Source: Dehalococcoidia bacterium
Lineage (GTDB): Bacteria > Chloroflexota > Dehalococcoidia > GIF9 > UBA5629
Length of the DNA stretch: 13,829 nt
Assembly (NCBI GenBank): GCA_012961565.1
Contig: DTZC01000102.1
Span: 1 to 13,829 of the forward strand
Reading direction: 5' to 3'
Of this stretch, positions 6,807-13,829 are shown piece after piece. Within the stretch, counting starts at the first letter, position 1, and every line of letters starts with the position of its first letter. Under the pieces are notes generated by a model. It saw nothing but the letters and a program-made list of their open reading frames with translations. It made no database searches and was not told the DNA's origin. The translations under genes were made by a program, and so were the position numbers.

Positions 6807-7924
6807 AAACTCTACGTCAGGGAGATAATGCGATAACCGTAACACCGCAAAGGTTGAAAAAGCTCCTTAAGGACCTTCTGGACATATACAGCCCCTCGGG
6901 GAAAGAAGAGAAGGTCGTAGAATATGTGGAAGCGTATCTTAGAAAGCTCGACTTGCCGCTAATCAAACAGGAGGTTAGTGAAAACCGCTTCAACCTGATC
7001 GTCTTCCCAGAGCACAGAGACGAAGTCGAGCTTTGTTTCGTAGGACACCTCGATACCATTACTGCCTATAACCTCGAGGACTTCGGCTTCCGCCAAGAAG
7101 GCGACAGTATCTTTGGACTGGGCAGCGTGGACATGAAGGCAGGCTGCGCCGCCATGATTGAAGCACTCACTGTCCTGTTTACCACTCCAGGAACCCCACC
7201 TCCTGTCGGATTAGCCCTGGTAGTCGGCGAAGAGGAAGACAATAGCGGCGCCAAAGCACTTGTCCGTGAATACAGCTTTCCCTGGGCAGTGATTGGCGAA
7301 CCTACTAACTTGTCCCCCTGCCTGGGACACTACGGATATCTGGAAGTCCCCTTTCGCACCGAGGGCAAAAGAGCCCATTCCTCTATGCCCGAACTGGGGC
7401 AGAATGCAATCGAGGCTATGCTGAAGCTCCTGCTAAAAATCACTGAGTATGCTGTCCCGTCACCTTATGGACTGGTGTACAACATCAAAGAACTCTGCAG
7501 CTTTCCCGGTGGCTTTGTGGTACCCGATACCTGTGAAGCCTGGCTTGACCTCCACCTGCCACCTAATTCCAGACTTGACATCCTGAAGACAGAGCTGGAA
7601 CAGCTAGTCAAAGAGATAGGTGCTAGCACCCCCAGCTTGAATACTCGCTTGAAGTTTGAAGACACCCACGCCGGCTACCGCATATCACTAGATAGACCAC
7701 TGATAGCTAGGCTAAAGGAGACCTACCGAAAAATGTCCCTTCCCTGGGAGCCTCAGGACTTCAGAAGCCACTCTGACGGAAATGTGCTCTGGAATGCCGG
7801 AGTGGACCCAATCATCCTGGGACCAGGACGTCTGGAGGTAGCCCACACGCCAGAGGAGTCCATCTCTTTCCGACAGGTGGTGCAAGCTGCACAACTGTAT
7901 CTCACCCTGGCACTATCCCTGTAA
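6803..7924 (+). CDS. M20-family metallopeptidase / deacylase (ArgE/DapE/ACY1-like)
   Basis: The 373-residue protein shows the di-zinc site of the M20 family in order: GHLDT (His82, Asp84), GSVDMKAG (bridging Asp110), GEEED (catalytic Glu143 and metal Glu144), GEPT (Glu166), and a C-terminal AHTPEE (His348). A lid/dimer domain sits between about residues 175 and 290, with RAHSSMPELGQNA near its start. Members remove acyl groups from N-acyl amino acids or cleave small peptides; ArgE, DapE, LysK and carboxypeptidase G2 are relatives, and sequence alone does not decide. It overlaps the GNAT gene by ATGA with no good ribosome site of its own, so its translation probably depends on that gene. An acetyltransferase with a deacylase suggests an acetyl-protected intermediate, which is inference. 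It converges on the beta-CASP gene 66 bp away. Confidence 0.9.
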   Translation: MKTLRQGDNAITVTPQRLKKLLKDLLDIYSPSGKEEKVVEYVEAYLRKLDLPLIKQEVSENRFNLIVFPEHRDEVELCFVGHLDTITAYNLEDFGFRQEGDSIFGLGSVDMKAGCAAMIEALTVLFTTPGTPPPVGLALVVGEEEDNSGAKALVREYSFPWAVIGEPTNLSPCLGHYGYLEVPFRTEGKRAHSSMPELGQNAIEAMLKLLLKITEYAVPSPYGLVYNIKELCSFPGGFVVPDTCEAWLDLHLPPNSRLDILKTELEQLVKEIGASTPSLNTRLKFEDTHAGYRISLDRPLIARLKETYRKMSLPWEPQDFRSHSDGNVLWNAGVDPIILGPGRLEVAHTPEESISFRQVVQAAQLYLTLALSL

Positions 7925-7990
7925 GCCTCCGCCCACACACACCTTGATGTGAAACAGCAGTCACCACGAAAATCGCACACAATCGCCACC

Positions 7991-9595
7991 TTATATCTCA
8001 ACGGTGCCGCCTACAGTCGGCAGAATAACTTCAATCCCATCGCCCAAGTGACTCCGATAAAAATCAGGCTGCTCGCAATGGACAGGAATAACCACCTCGG
8101 GCTGTATCTGCTGTACAATCTCAATTAGGTCTGGACCGCAGGCATGACCTGAGGCATGAAGTCCCCATTCCCCATCGGGTATCCGCCATCTATCACCATT
8201 CTTCACCGGTAGACCAAAACCTTTGATTCCAAAATGAGTCAACCACTCATGCAGGCGGCGGAAGTCAATCTCCTGTTCCTCATCATGAGGTTCACTGGAG
8301 CTATAAACATACAGACTCTCCGGTCGGGGACAGATGCTGGGCAGTTCATTGAGGTCAAAAAAACTAAAGCACAGGATGAACTTGTCCTGAGATGAACTGA
8401 CATCGGCAGCAAGCACAATCTTGCTGCTGTATTCCTTGCAGATATTTTGTATCCACAAGCGAGGAGACCTGCTGGCAATGGTATCCTGATAGATGACAAT
8501 GCTATCATCCCGGGCAATATCGGGGATGTTCCCCTCCAGCAGACGCATGGTCTTCAACAGATAGGCGTCCTTGGGCAGTATAGCCAGCTTTCTATCTGTG
8601 TCTCTGGCAATCTGCAGGAAGGTAAGCAAGCGGTCCACGTCTCTAGGAGAAAAATCGGCAATGACCAAGCTGCTTGCCTTGCCAATAGCCCTGAGACCGT
8701 TTTCATACACCTCCCGCTCAGCCACATTTGTTTCGCGGAGCACATTGGTGCCCTCGACCATTAGTACCCTGGGATGCAGCTTTCTTGCCTCCTCAAGGAA
8801 CTTATAAGTAAGACCAGCCCGTTTCCCATGAAGCCGCAAGTCACCGCTGTAGACAATCCAACCCGAACTGGTCTCAATACCCCAGGCACAGGCGCCGGGG
8901 ATGGAGTGGTCTACGGGAAAACAACGCAAGTTGAAGCGACCACCAGTATGAGCCTGCAACGGATAGCTGATTAGCTCCTTCTGCCTTGGCGTCTTCTCCC
9001 AGAAGCCCCATCTCCAGAACTGGACTGCCTCGGGGCTCAAGCTTTCTGGACTGGTGTCGGCAAGGCGGAATTGCCGTTGTTGTCTCGCCGTATCACTACT
9101 GATGCAGGCTTCCTGTTTCCACCCGGCTGGACGGGTGCGTATCGTGGGGCTGAAATAACACACCTGCTGGTCAAAATCAGCTTTTCCCGAGTCCTGCATC
9201 GCTTTAGAAATGAAGGCAGTCACCGCGGTGGTAAACACTGGTATCTCCTGTCTCAGAAAGGCGATATGTCCCGAGTGGTCAAGATGAGCATGGGACAGTA
9301 ACACCCCGTCTATCCCCTCTAGCCTCCGATAACCCCCAGCCCCTCGAAACCGCTGCCACAGCTCGGGAGTAGCCAGGTCATTCCGATACAGGCCCTCCAG
9401 CGGCGGTAGTAAGCCCATCACCAGAGGGTCAAGCAACCCGGCACCACTTCGCGGCTTCAGATACTCCTCGTAAAACTGCTTATGCCGCTTGTAAGGGAAG
9501 CCGAAGTCCAGGAGTAACCGGCGCTCTCCATCCTCCAGCAGTATCTTGTTCCCGCCAATTTCGCCGACACCACCGTAAAACGTCAACTTTACCAC
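7991..9595 (-). CDS. Metallo-beta-lactamase / beta-CASP protein, RNase J-like
   Basis: The 534-residue protein begins with the RNase J-style TFYGGVGEIGGNKILLE. It has metal motif SHAHLDHSGH (His102, His104, Asp106, His107), then PVDHS (His230) and YSGDLRLHG (Asp252). The beta-CASP part follows with VIADFSPRDVDR (about 312-322), GLHASGHACGPDL (479-490) and IPVHCEQP (503-510). This order is that of RNase J and related RNA-processing nucleases acting in the cytoplasm. It differs from classical RNase J: the core motif is HAHLDH rather than HGHEDH, there is a long insert of about 70 residues (152-222, rich in Trp, Gln and Arg) before the third metal histidine, and no separate C-terminal domain follows. 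A small-molecule hydrolase is the alternative. The start is GTG, with AAAGGGGA upstream. The gene stands alone. Confidence 0.85.
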   Translation of the reverse strand: MVKLTFYGGVGEIGGNKILLEDGERRLLLDFGFPYKRHKQFYEEYLKPRSGAGLLDPLVMGLLPPLEGLYRNDLATPELWQRFRGAGGYRRLEGIDGVLLSHAHLDHSGHIAFLRQEIPVFTTAVTAFISKAMQDSGKADFDQQVCYFSPTIRTRPAGWKQEACISSDTARQQRQFRLADTSPESLSPEAVQFWRWGFWEKTPRQKELISYPLQAHTGGRFNLRCFPVDHSIPGACAWGIETSSGWIVYSGDLRLHGKRAGLTYKFLEEARKLHPRVLMVEGTNVLRETNVAEREVYENGLRAIGKASSLVIADFSPRDVDRLLTFLQIARDTDRKLAILPKDAYLLKTMRLLEGNIPDIARDDSIVIYQDTIASRSPRLWIQNICKEYSSKIVLAADVSSSQDKFILCFSFFDLNELPSICPRPESLYVYSSSEPHDEEQEIDFRRLHEWLTHFGIKGFGLPVKNGDRWRIPDGEWGLHASGHACGPDLIEIVQQIQPEVVIPVHCEQPDFYRSHLGDGIEVILPTVGGTVEI

Positions 9596-9618
9596 AGGCT
9601 TTCCCCTTTCCGTCTATT

Positions 9619-9646
9619 ATTATGAACCACTACCAGTCTAACCCAA
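9619..9646 (-). promoter_or_regulatory. Weak promoter candidate for the beta-CASP gene
   Basis: On the minus strand, CATAAT (9624 down to 9619) lies 16 bases after TTGGGT (9646 down to 9641). It is placed about 24 bases before the GTG start. Both hexamers are imperfect. Confidence 0.3.
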
Positions 9647-9685
9647 TAAGGGAGCCCGGGGCAAGATGCTAGAACATGACCACCG

Positions 9686-9694
9686 TGCTATAAT
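9686..9694 (+). promoter_or_regulatory. Extended -10 promoter for the membrane-anchored Tyr/Thr-rich protein
   Basis: TGCTATAAT is a perfect extended -10, identical to the one before the small membrane protein at 5243. No good -35 lies upstream, as is common for this promoter class. Transcription would begin near 9701, about 33 bases before the GTG. Confidence 0.55.
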
Positions 9695-9733
9695 AAAATA
9701 AACAACAAGGGACAAAGCTGTAAGGAGGTTAGT

Positions 9734-10324
9734 GTGGTCAGCAAATTCAAGAGCTTTCTCAAGAATCACTGGAGGTTTATCGTCGCAGCTCTAGCTCCTA
9801 TCGTCATCATAGCCATCATATTCGCCCTGCCCCTCAAAACAGTCCCCATCCAGGTAACCGAAAGCTACTGGGACACAGAGACAAAGAGAGAGCCATATAC
9901 CGTAAGCGAAAGCTACACCGACACTGAACCATATACCACTACCGAGACCCGTACCGAGACCATCTATGATTCCTATATCTATACCGGCAACTGGTCTCAC
10001 ACATTCAAGGTAGATAAGCCAGATTCCACCGTCACCATAAATATCCACGGCTATTACTACCCATACGTCTACACCATCACCTGCCCAGTTTGTCCTGACG
10101 ATGACGATAGCATCTGCTGCCCCTATCCTTACTTCTATTACCCCACTGGCGGTCAAGGACGGGTAGTCATCAAAGTGAGCTATCCCGAGGAAGTAATCAA
10201 ATACCGGACGGTGACCAAATATCGCGACGTGACCAAGTACCGCGAAGTCCCCATGCCAGTGCTTAAAGAAAGAACAGTCACCAAGTATGTGAAGATGCCC
10301 ATCTGGAGCTACCTGTTCAGGTAG
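9734..10324 (+). CDS. Membrane-anchored Tyr/Thr-rich repeat protein, unknown function
   Basis: I do not recognise a named family. The 196-residue protein has a short basic N-terminus (MVSKFKSFLKNHWR) and one membrane helix at about residues 15-35 (FIVAALAPIVIIAIIFALPL). The rest is probably outside the cytoplasm. The first outer part is rich in Thr, Glu and Tyr with a loose heptad-like repetition (PYTVSESYTDTEPYTTTET). A middle domain contains WSHTFKVDKPDSTVTINIHG and a Cys-rich stretch, CPVCPDDDDSICC, that could bind metal or form disulfides. The C-terminal part repeats a TKYR unit (TVTKYRDVTKYREV, later TVTKYVKM). The start is GTG at 9734, 5 bases after AAGGAGG; the GTG at 9732 is out of frame. 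The 47-bp gap to the Trm112-like gene suggests co-transcription. Confidence 0.82.
   Translation: MVSKFKSFLKNHWRFIVAALAPIVIIAIIFALPLKTVPIQVTESYWDTETKREPYTVSESYTDTEPYTTTETRTETIYDSYIYTGNWSHTFKVDKPDSTVTINIHGYYYPYVYTITCPVCPDDDDSICCPYPYFYYPTGGQGRVVIKVSYPEEVIKYRTVTKYRDVTKYREVPMPVLKERTVTKYVKMPIWSYLFR
10211..10246 (+). repeat. Tandem 18-base repeat within the Tyr/Thr-rich protein gene
   Basis: GTGACCAAATATCGCGAC is followed directly by GTGACCAAGTACCGCGAA. The two copies encode VTKYRD and VTKYRE; the differences are synonymous or conservative, as expected for selection on the protein repeat. A third, diverged unit (VTKYVK) occurs near 10280. Confidence 0.8.
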
Positions 10325-10371
10325 AGCGACACGCCGGCGATTAGTGGAAACTTTGATACAGCAGCCTTCAC

Positions 10372-10548
10372 ATGAAAAAGGAATTGATGGATATATTAGC
10401 CTGTCCGGTATGCAAAGGCTCGCTTGAACTCACCGTAACCGAGGAAAAGGATGACGAGGTAATCACCGGGTCACTGTTTTGCGCCAAGTGCAACCACTCC
10501 TATCCCATCACCGAAAGTATACCTAACCTGTTACCACCCGATCTCTAG
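10372..10548 (+). CDS. Trm112-family small zinc-binding protein
   Basis: This 58-residue protein (MKKELMDILACPVCKGSLEL at its start, SYPITESIPNLLPPDL at its end) matches the Trm112/YcaR (UPF0434) pattern. It has two CxxC knuckles, CPVC at residues 11-14 and CAKC near residues 38-41, which should hold one zinc. In eukaryotes and archaea Trm112 activates methyltransferases acting on tRNA and translation factors; in bacteria the small homologues are less clear and often serve as methyltransferase partners. ATG 10372 is the only possible start, since an in-frame TGA lies 16 bases upstream. No Shine-Dalgarno site precedes it, so translation may depend on the upstream membrane-protein gene. It converges on queD 70 bp away. 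Confidence 0.85.
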   Translation: MKKELMDILACPVCKGSLELTVTEEKDDEVITGSLFCAKCNHSYPITESIPNLLPPDL

Positions 10549-10618
10549 AACTCCTAGCAGACCAGTTTGCCCCGGGTAAAGCCATATCTCCAGACAACTC
10601 CTCGGTACAGTGGTAACT

Positions 10619-10987
10619 CTAGTCAGGACTATATGTCACCCCGCTCTGGGGAGACTCCCAGACCTCCACGCTTGACAGGGTTACCCCATCAGGAAAGCGT
10701 CCCTTTAACTCCCCATAAATGGTGGCAGCGATATTCTCCGAAGATGGGTTCAGCCTGTCAAAAGGTGGCACCTCATTAAGGCACGTATGGTCAAACCGGG
10801 CGAGCACCTCACCCAGGTGATGCTTGAGTTCCACAAAATCATAGGCTAGCCCCGTCTGATTAAGCTTTCCAGCCTTTAAGGTGACCACCACCTTGAAGCG
10901 ATGCCCGTGCAAGGCCTCGCATTTGCCACCATAGCCCCTGAGATAGTGGGCAGCATCAAAATGAGCTTCAACAGATACCTGGTACAT
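10619..10987 (-). CDS. queD: 6-Carboxytetrahydropterin synthase / PTPS-family protein (QueD-like)
   Basis: The 122-residue protein has the full PTPS fold signature. Zinc ligands are His14 (HFDAAH), His27 and His29 (CEALHGH); catalytic Cys23, the Asp66-His67 pair (FDHTCLN) and the substrate-anchoring Glu111 (VWESP) are present. QueD makes 6-carboxytetrahydropterin from dihydroneopterin triphosphate for queuosine synthesis. Here the active-site motif reads CEALHGH: the Cys of QueD together with a Glu at the ExxHGH position known from PTPS-III proteins, which replace dihydroneopterin aldolase (FolB) in folate synthesis. Its genes upstream on the same strand are folK (12 bp away) and folP, with no folB beside them. 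A folate role, alone or with queuosine, is therefore plausible. Two in-line convergent genes share the 70-bp gap downstream, with no clear terminator. Confidence 0.92.
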   Translation of the reverse strand: MYQVSVEAHFDAAHYLRGYGGKCEALHGHRFKVVVTLKAGKLNQTGLAYDFVELKHHLGEVLARFDHTCLNEVPPFDRLNPSSENIAATIYGELKGRFPDGVTLSSVEVWESPQSGVTYSPD

Positions 10988-10999
10988 CTTGCCTCCTAT

Positions 11000-11494
11000 T
11001 CATAGCTCTGGGGCATCGGCATATCTACAAACCCCACTCACCTCACCCAGAATTGCCAGCAACTCTTTGATAGCCTTTCCATTCCCAGGATGGACCATGT
11101 CCGGAGCAATTTCAGCCAGCGGCACCAGCACGAAAGCCCGCTCCGCCAAGCGGGAATGCGGTATGGTCAACTCGCCACTGCTGACAATATCGCCATTATA
11201 GAAAAGTATATCGATATCGATAACTCTAGGAGCATTTCTGAAAGCAGACCTCCTCCCCATTTTGGCTTCGATTTTCTTCACCAAGTGCAGCAGTTGCTCG
11301 GGACTTACCCTGACGGACACACGGCACACCAGATTGAGGAAGCGGGGCTGCCGCTCATACCCCACCGGCTCCGTCTCATAGATGGAGGAGACCTGCTCCA
11401 CCACCAGATGCTGTGACATCAACTCCAGGGCTTGCGCCAGGTTTTGCTTCCTGTCTCCCAGGTTGGAGCCGAGACCAAGATAGGCAATAGCCAT
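11000..11494 (-). CDS. folK: 2-Amino-4-hydroxy-6-hydroxymethyldihydropteridine diphosphokinase (HPPK)
   Basis: The 164-residue protein is of normal HPPK length. It shows the start GLGSNLGDR (residues 7-15), YETEPVGYERQPRFLN (39-54) with the substrate-binding aromatic and Asn positions, and the magnesium motif PRVIDIDILFY (89-99, Asp93 and Asp95). The tail IPHSRLAERAFVLVPLAEIAP is diagnostic. It transfers pyrophosphate from ATP to 6-hydroxymethyl-7,8-dihydropterin, the step before FolP. It starts 3 bases after the folP stop and is followed 12 bases later by the QueD-like gene, so the three are one transcript. Confidence 0.96.
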   Translation of the reverse strand: MAIAYLGLGSNLGDRKQNLAQALELMSQHLVVEQVSSIYETEPVGYERQPRFLNLVCRVSVRVSPEQLLHLVKKIEAKMGRRSAFRNAPRVIDIDILFYNGDIVSSGELTIPHSRLAERAFVLVPLAEIAPDMVHPGNGKAIKELLAILGEVSGVCRYADAPEL

Positions 11495-11497
11495 CGC

Positions 11498-12388
11498 TTA
11501 AACCCGTATCCCACGGATAATCGCATCGCTCATCTGGCACACCCGCCGCATCTCTCTGACATCATGCACCCGCACCATATCAGCACCCCGGGCGATACCG
11601 ATAGCAATACTGGCAGCAGTACCTTCGAGGCGCTGTTCCGGGGGCAAGTCAAGCACCAGTCCAATCATCGACTTACGCGAGGTGCCCAGCAATATCGGTC
11701 TTCCCAGCGCTTTAAGCTCATCCAGCCGCCGCACCAGCTCCAGGTTCTGCTCCAGCGTCTTACCAAAACCGATACCCGGGTCGATAATAATATTCTCCCA
11801 GGGCACACCAGCATCCAGCGCCAGATCTATCGACCTCTTCAGGTCCGATATCACCGCCGCTACGATATAGCGCCGTGGCTTGTCTCTCTGATTGCTCATC
11901 AGTATTATGGGCACATCCCTCTCTGCAGCCAGTTCAGCCAGTCTCGGCTCCTGTTTCAGTCCCCAGATATCATTTAACATCTGCGCCCCGGCATCCAGCG
12001 CCCGCCGCGCTACCTCAAGCTTGTAAGTGTCAACGCTCACAGGCACTGTCACTTCCTTAGCTAGCTGCTCTAGCACCGGCACCACTCGCCGCAGTTCCTC
12101 ATCAACCGATATCGGAGTTGACCCCGGACGTGTCGATTCACCGCCAACATCGATTATATCCACTCCATCCGCTACAAACCTCCGCGCTTGAGCTACAGCA
12201 GCCTCTACACTGTCCAGCCCATCACCGGAAAAGGAATCGGGAGAGACATTGATAACCCCCATCACGTAGGTCCGTTCCCCCCAGCGAAGCTCAGTCCCGC
12301 CACAGCGCGTCATCCCCATGGAGAGATCGCCTCTTGTCCACCGCCACTCCAGCAGCGCCGCCTTGCTCAACCTGCCGCTCATCACCAC
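11498..12388 (-). CDS. folP: Dihydropteroate synthase
   Basis: The TIM-barrel signatures are all present: MGVINVSPDSFSGDG (residues 43-57), DVGGESTRPGS (80-90), SVDTYK (118-123), LNDIWG (138-143), DPGIGFGKT (203-211), LLGTSRKSMIG (233-243) and VRVHDV (272-277). The enzyme joins 4-aminobenzoate to hydroxymethyl-dihydropterin pyrophosphate in folate synthesis and is the sulfonamide target. One oddity: the loop usually reading LMHM/LMHN is LMSNQ here. The start is uncertain. GTG 12388 gives 296 residues and ATG 12382 gives 294, while ATG 12319 (MGMTRCGG) would drop a 23-residue N-terminal part that many relatives lack. An extended -10 (TAGAAT, 12396 down to 12391) sits so close that the 12382 start would be leaderless. 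First gene of folP-folK-queD. Confidence 0.95.
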   Translation of the reverse strand: MVMSGRLSKAALLEWRWTRGDLSMGMTRCGGTELRWGERTYVMGVINVSPDSFSGDGLDSVEAAVAQARRFVADGVDIIDVGGESTRPGSTPISVDEELRRVVPVLEQLAKEVTVPVSVDTYKLEVARRALDAGAQMLNDIWGLKQEPRLAELAAERDVPIILMSNQRDKPRRYIVAAVISDLKRSIDLALDAGVPWENIIIDPGIGFGKTLEQNLELVRRLDELKALGRPILLGTSRKSMIGLVLDLPPEQRLEGTAASIAIGIARGADMVRVHDVREMRRVCQMSDAIIRGIRV

Positions 12389-12390
12389 CT

Positions 12391-12399
12391 ATTCTACCA
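12391..12399 (-). promoter_or_regulatory. Extended -10 promoter for folP-folK-queD
   Basis: On the minus strand, TGGTAGAAT (12399 down to 12391) is an extended -10; no good -35 is seen. Transcription would begin near 12384, right at the GTG/ATG starts at 12388/12382 and about 65 bases before the alternative ATG at 12319. Confidence 0.5.
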
Positions 12400-12442
12400 C
12401 GCACTCCCTTGAATCAGGTAATGGTATGCCCAACTGGCAAGG

Positions 12443-12471
12443 TTGACTGGGTAGCCACGAGGGGATAAAAT
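12443..12471 (+). promoter_or_regulatory. Sigma70-type promoter for leuS
   Basis: TTGACT (12443-12448, five of six -35 bases) and TAAAAT (12466-12471, five of six -10 bases) are separated by exactly 17 bases. The expected start of transcription, near 12478, falls within a few bases of the leuS ATG at 12481. Confidence 0.75.
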
Positions 12472-12480
12472 CAGCCTGAT

Positions 12481-13829
12481 ATGGTGATGAAGTATAATGC
12501 TTCCGAAATTGAAAGCAAGTGGCAACAGAAATGGGCAGATGACCGGCTTTATGAGGTCACTGAGGACAGCCAGCGCCCCAAGTTCTACGCTCTGACCATG
12601 TTCCCCTACACCTCGGGCGACCTTCACATCGGACACTGGTATGCCATGGCACCTTCCGACGTCCACGCCAGGTTTAAGCGGATGCAGGGCTACAATGTGC
12701 TGCATCCCATGGGCTTTGATGCTTTTGGCTTGCCTGCAGAAAATGCAGCTATCAAGCATGGCATCCACCCTTATACCTGGACAATGGAAAACGTGGAAAA
12801 CATGCGTCGTCAACTGAGGAGCATGGGGGCAATCTATGACTGGAACCGTGAAGTGGTCACCTGCCTACCTGAATATTACAAATGGACGCAGTGGTTTTTC
12901 CTCAAACTTTATGAGGCTGGCTTGGCTTATCGGGCTGAAGCGCCAGTAAACTGGTGCCCTGATTGTCAGACGGTTCTGGCTAATGAGCAGGTGGTGGAGG
13001 GGTCATGTGAGCGCTGCGGGGCAGCAGTGCTTAAAAGGATGCTGGAGCAGTGGTTTTTCCGCATCACCAAGTACGCCGATGAGCTCTTAGACTTCAGCAA
13101 GATAGACTGGCCTGAGCGCATACAAACTATGCAGAGGAACTGGATTGGTAAAAGCACTGGCGCCGAGATTTCCTTTGCTCTAGAGCATGAAGGTGTTGAT
13201 GCTAAGGAGATAAGGGTGTTTACCACCCGTCCCGATACTATCTTCGGGGTAACTTTCTTCGTTCTGGCACCAGAGCATCCTCTGGTCCCATTGCTTACCG
13301 CGCCTGAGCGCAAAGCCGAGGTGGAGGAATATATCTATCAGGCGCAGAGACAGACCGAAATCGAAAGGACAGCTCTGGAGAGAGAGAAAACCGGCGTTTT
13401 TCTGGGCAGCTATGTGATAAACAGGCTCAATGGCGAGCCGGTACCCATCTGGGTCGCTGATTATGTTCTGCTGAGCTACGGAACCGGGGCAGTGATGGGC
13501 GTGCCGGCACATGACCAGCGGGACTTTGAATTCGCCAAGAAATATAAGCTGCCCATACGGGTGGTCATTACACCTCCAGGCTGGTGTGGCGAGGATTTGG
13601 AGGCTGCTTATACTGAAGCTGGCACTATGGTTAACTCAGGCCAGTTCGATGGACTGTCCAGCGAACAGGGTTTTGAATCTATTTGCGATTATATGGAAAA
13701 GAAAGGTTGGGGGAAACGGGCTGTTACCTATCGCCTACGTGACTGGCTTATCTCCCGTCAGCGTTACTGGGGAGCGCCCATTCCAATGGTGTACTGTGAT
13801 AGGTGTGGCATTGTGCCGGTGCCTGAAAA
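12481..13829 (+). CDS. leuS: Leucyl-tRNA synthetase, N-terminal 449 codons (cut by window edge)
   Basis: The frame is open from ATG 12481 to the window edge, about 55 percent of the usual 810-830 residues. It shows [15 protein letters not shown] with the class I HIGH motif at residues 49-52, and [16 protein letters not shown] zinc knuckle follows (CPDC at 159-162, CERC at 176-179). The CP1 editing domain has the threonine-rich [11 protein letters not shown] (248-258) and [19 protein letters not shown]; then comes [14 protein letters not shown] near 420-433. The enzyme charges tRNA-Leu and edits mischarged products. No Shine-Dalgarno site precedes ATG 12481 or the in-frame ATG at 12487; the only G-rich run (GAGGGG) is inside the promoter. 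The KMSKS loop and anticodon-binding domain lie beyond the window. Confidence 0.97.
   Translation, partial: MVMKYNASEIESKWQQKWADDRLYEVTEDSQRPKFYALTMFPYTSGDLHIGHWYAMAPSDVHARFKRMQGYNVLHPMGFDAFGLPAENAAIKHGIHPYTWTMENVENMRRQLRSMGAIYDWNREVVTCLPEYYKWTQWFFLKLYEAGLAYRAEAPVNWCPDCQTVLANEQVVEGSCERCGAAVLKRMLEQWFFRITKYADELLDFSKIDWPERIQTMQRNWIGKSTGAEISFALEHEGVDAKEIRVFTTRPDTIFGVTFFVLAPEHPLVPLLTAPERKAEVEEYIYQAQRQTEIERTALEREKTGVFLGSYVINRLNGEPVPIWVADYVLLSYGTGAVMGVPAHDQRDFEFAKKYKLPIRVVITPPGWCGEDLEAAYTEAGTMVNSGQFDGLSSEQGFESICDYMEKKGWGKRAVTYRLRDWLISRQRYWGAPIPMVYCDRCGIVPVPE

Noticed and set aside
7925..7990. Bidirectional terminator between the convergent M20 and beta-CASP genes
   Set aside because: No inverted repeat followed by a T run was found on either strand.
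12394..12813. A 139-codon minus-strand frame opposite leuS
   Set aside because: It is antisense to the well-conserved synthetase coding region and has no independent support.
1..13829. CRISPR array, prophage, insertion sequence or defence system
   Set aside because: No regularly spaced repeats, transposase, integrase, phage or defence-type protein was seen on either strand.

Overview
The window looks bacterial: Shine-Dalgarno sites, sigma70-type promoters and short operons. The protein set and style suggest an anaerobic or subsurface Chloroflexota lineage, possibly Dehalococcoidia-like. That placement is inferred from remembered resemblance only; the window has no rRNA or other decisive marker. 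Everything seen is chromosomal housekeeping or accessory metabolism. I see no transposase, integrase, CRISPR array or intact tRNA.

Layout. (1) Positions 1-1768, minus strand: two tandem acyl-CoA dehydrogenase genes, the downstream one cut by the window edge. (2) 2049-2441, plus: a small FMN split-barrel (PNPOx-like) protein behind a good promoter, followed by a short hairpin. (3) 2537-4998: a damaged zone. A nitroreductase gene (plus) appears to carry three single-base frame lesions. It faces a minus-strand pair for the E1 component of a 2-oxoacid dehydrogenase. There, E1-beta has a one-base frameshift and E1-alpha has lost about 50 internal codons, including the second half of its thiamine-diphosphate motif. 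(4) 5055-6048, minus: an intact 62-residue membrane protein with its own promoter, then a LOG-family nucleotide hydrolase. (5) 6282-7924, plus: a GNAT acetyltransferase overlapping an M20 metallopeptidase/deacylase by 4 bp. (6) 7991-9595, minus: a beta-CASP metallo-beta-lactamase protein related to RNase J. (7) 9734-10548, plus: a membrane-anchored Tyr/Thr-rich protein with repeats, and a 58-residue Trm112-like zinc protein. (8) 10619-12388, minus: folP-folK-queD, a pterin/folate operon. (9) 12481-end, plus: leuS, cut by the window edge, divergent from folP.

How the genes fit together. FolP and FolK are consecutive folate enzymes. No folB lies beside them; the third gene is a QueD/PTPS-family protein whose active-site motif carries both the QueD cysteine and a neighbouring glutamate (CExxHGH). 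It could therefore replace the FolB step as well as, or instead of, making the queuosine precursor. The two acyl-CoA dehydrogenases may form a heteromeric enzyme. The leuS promoter lies so close to the ATG that a leaderless transcript is likely.

The most unusual features are the cluster of broken genes at 2.5-5.0 kb between intact neighbours, the dual-motif PTPS in the folate operon, and the apparent leaderless divergent start of leuS and possibly folP. No clearly new multi-gene system was found.
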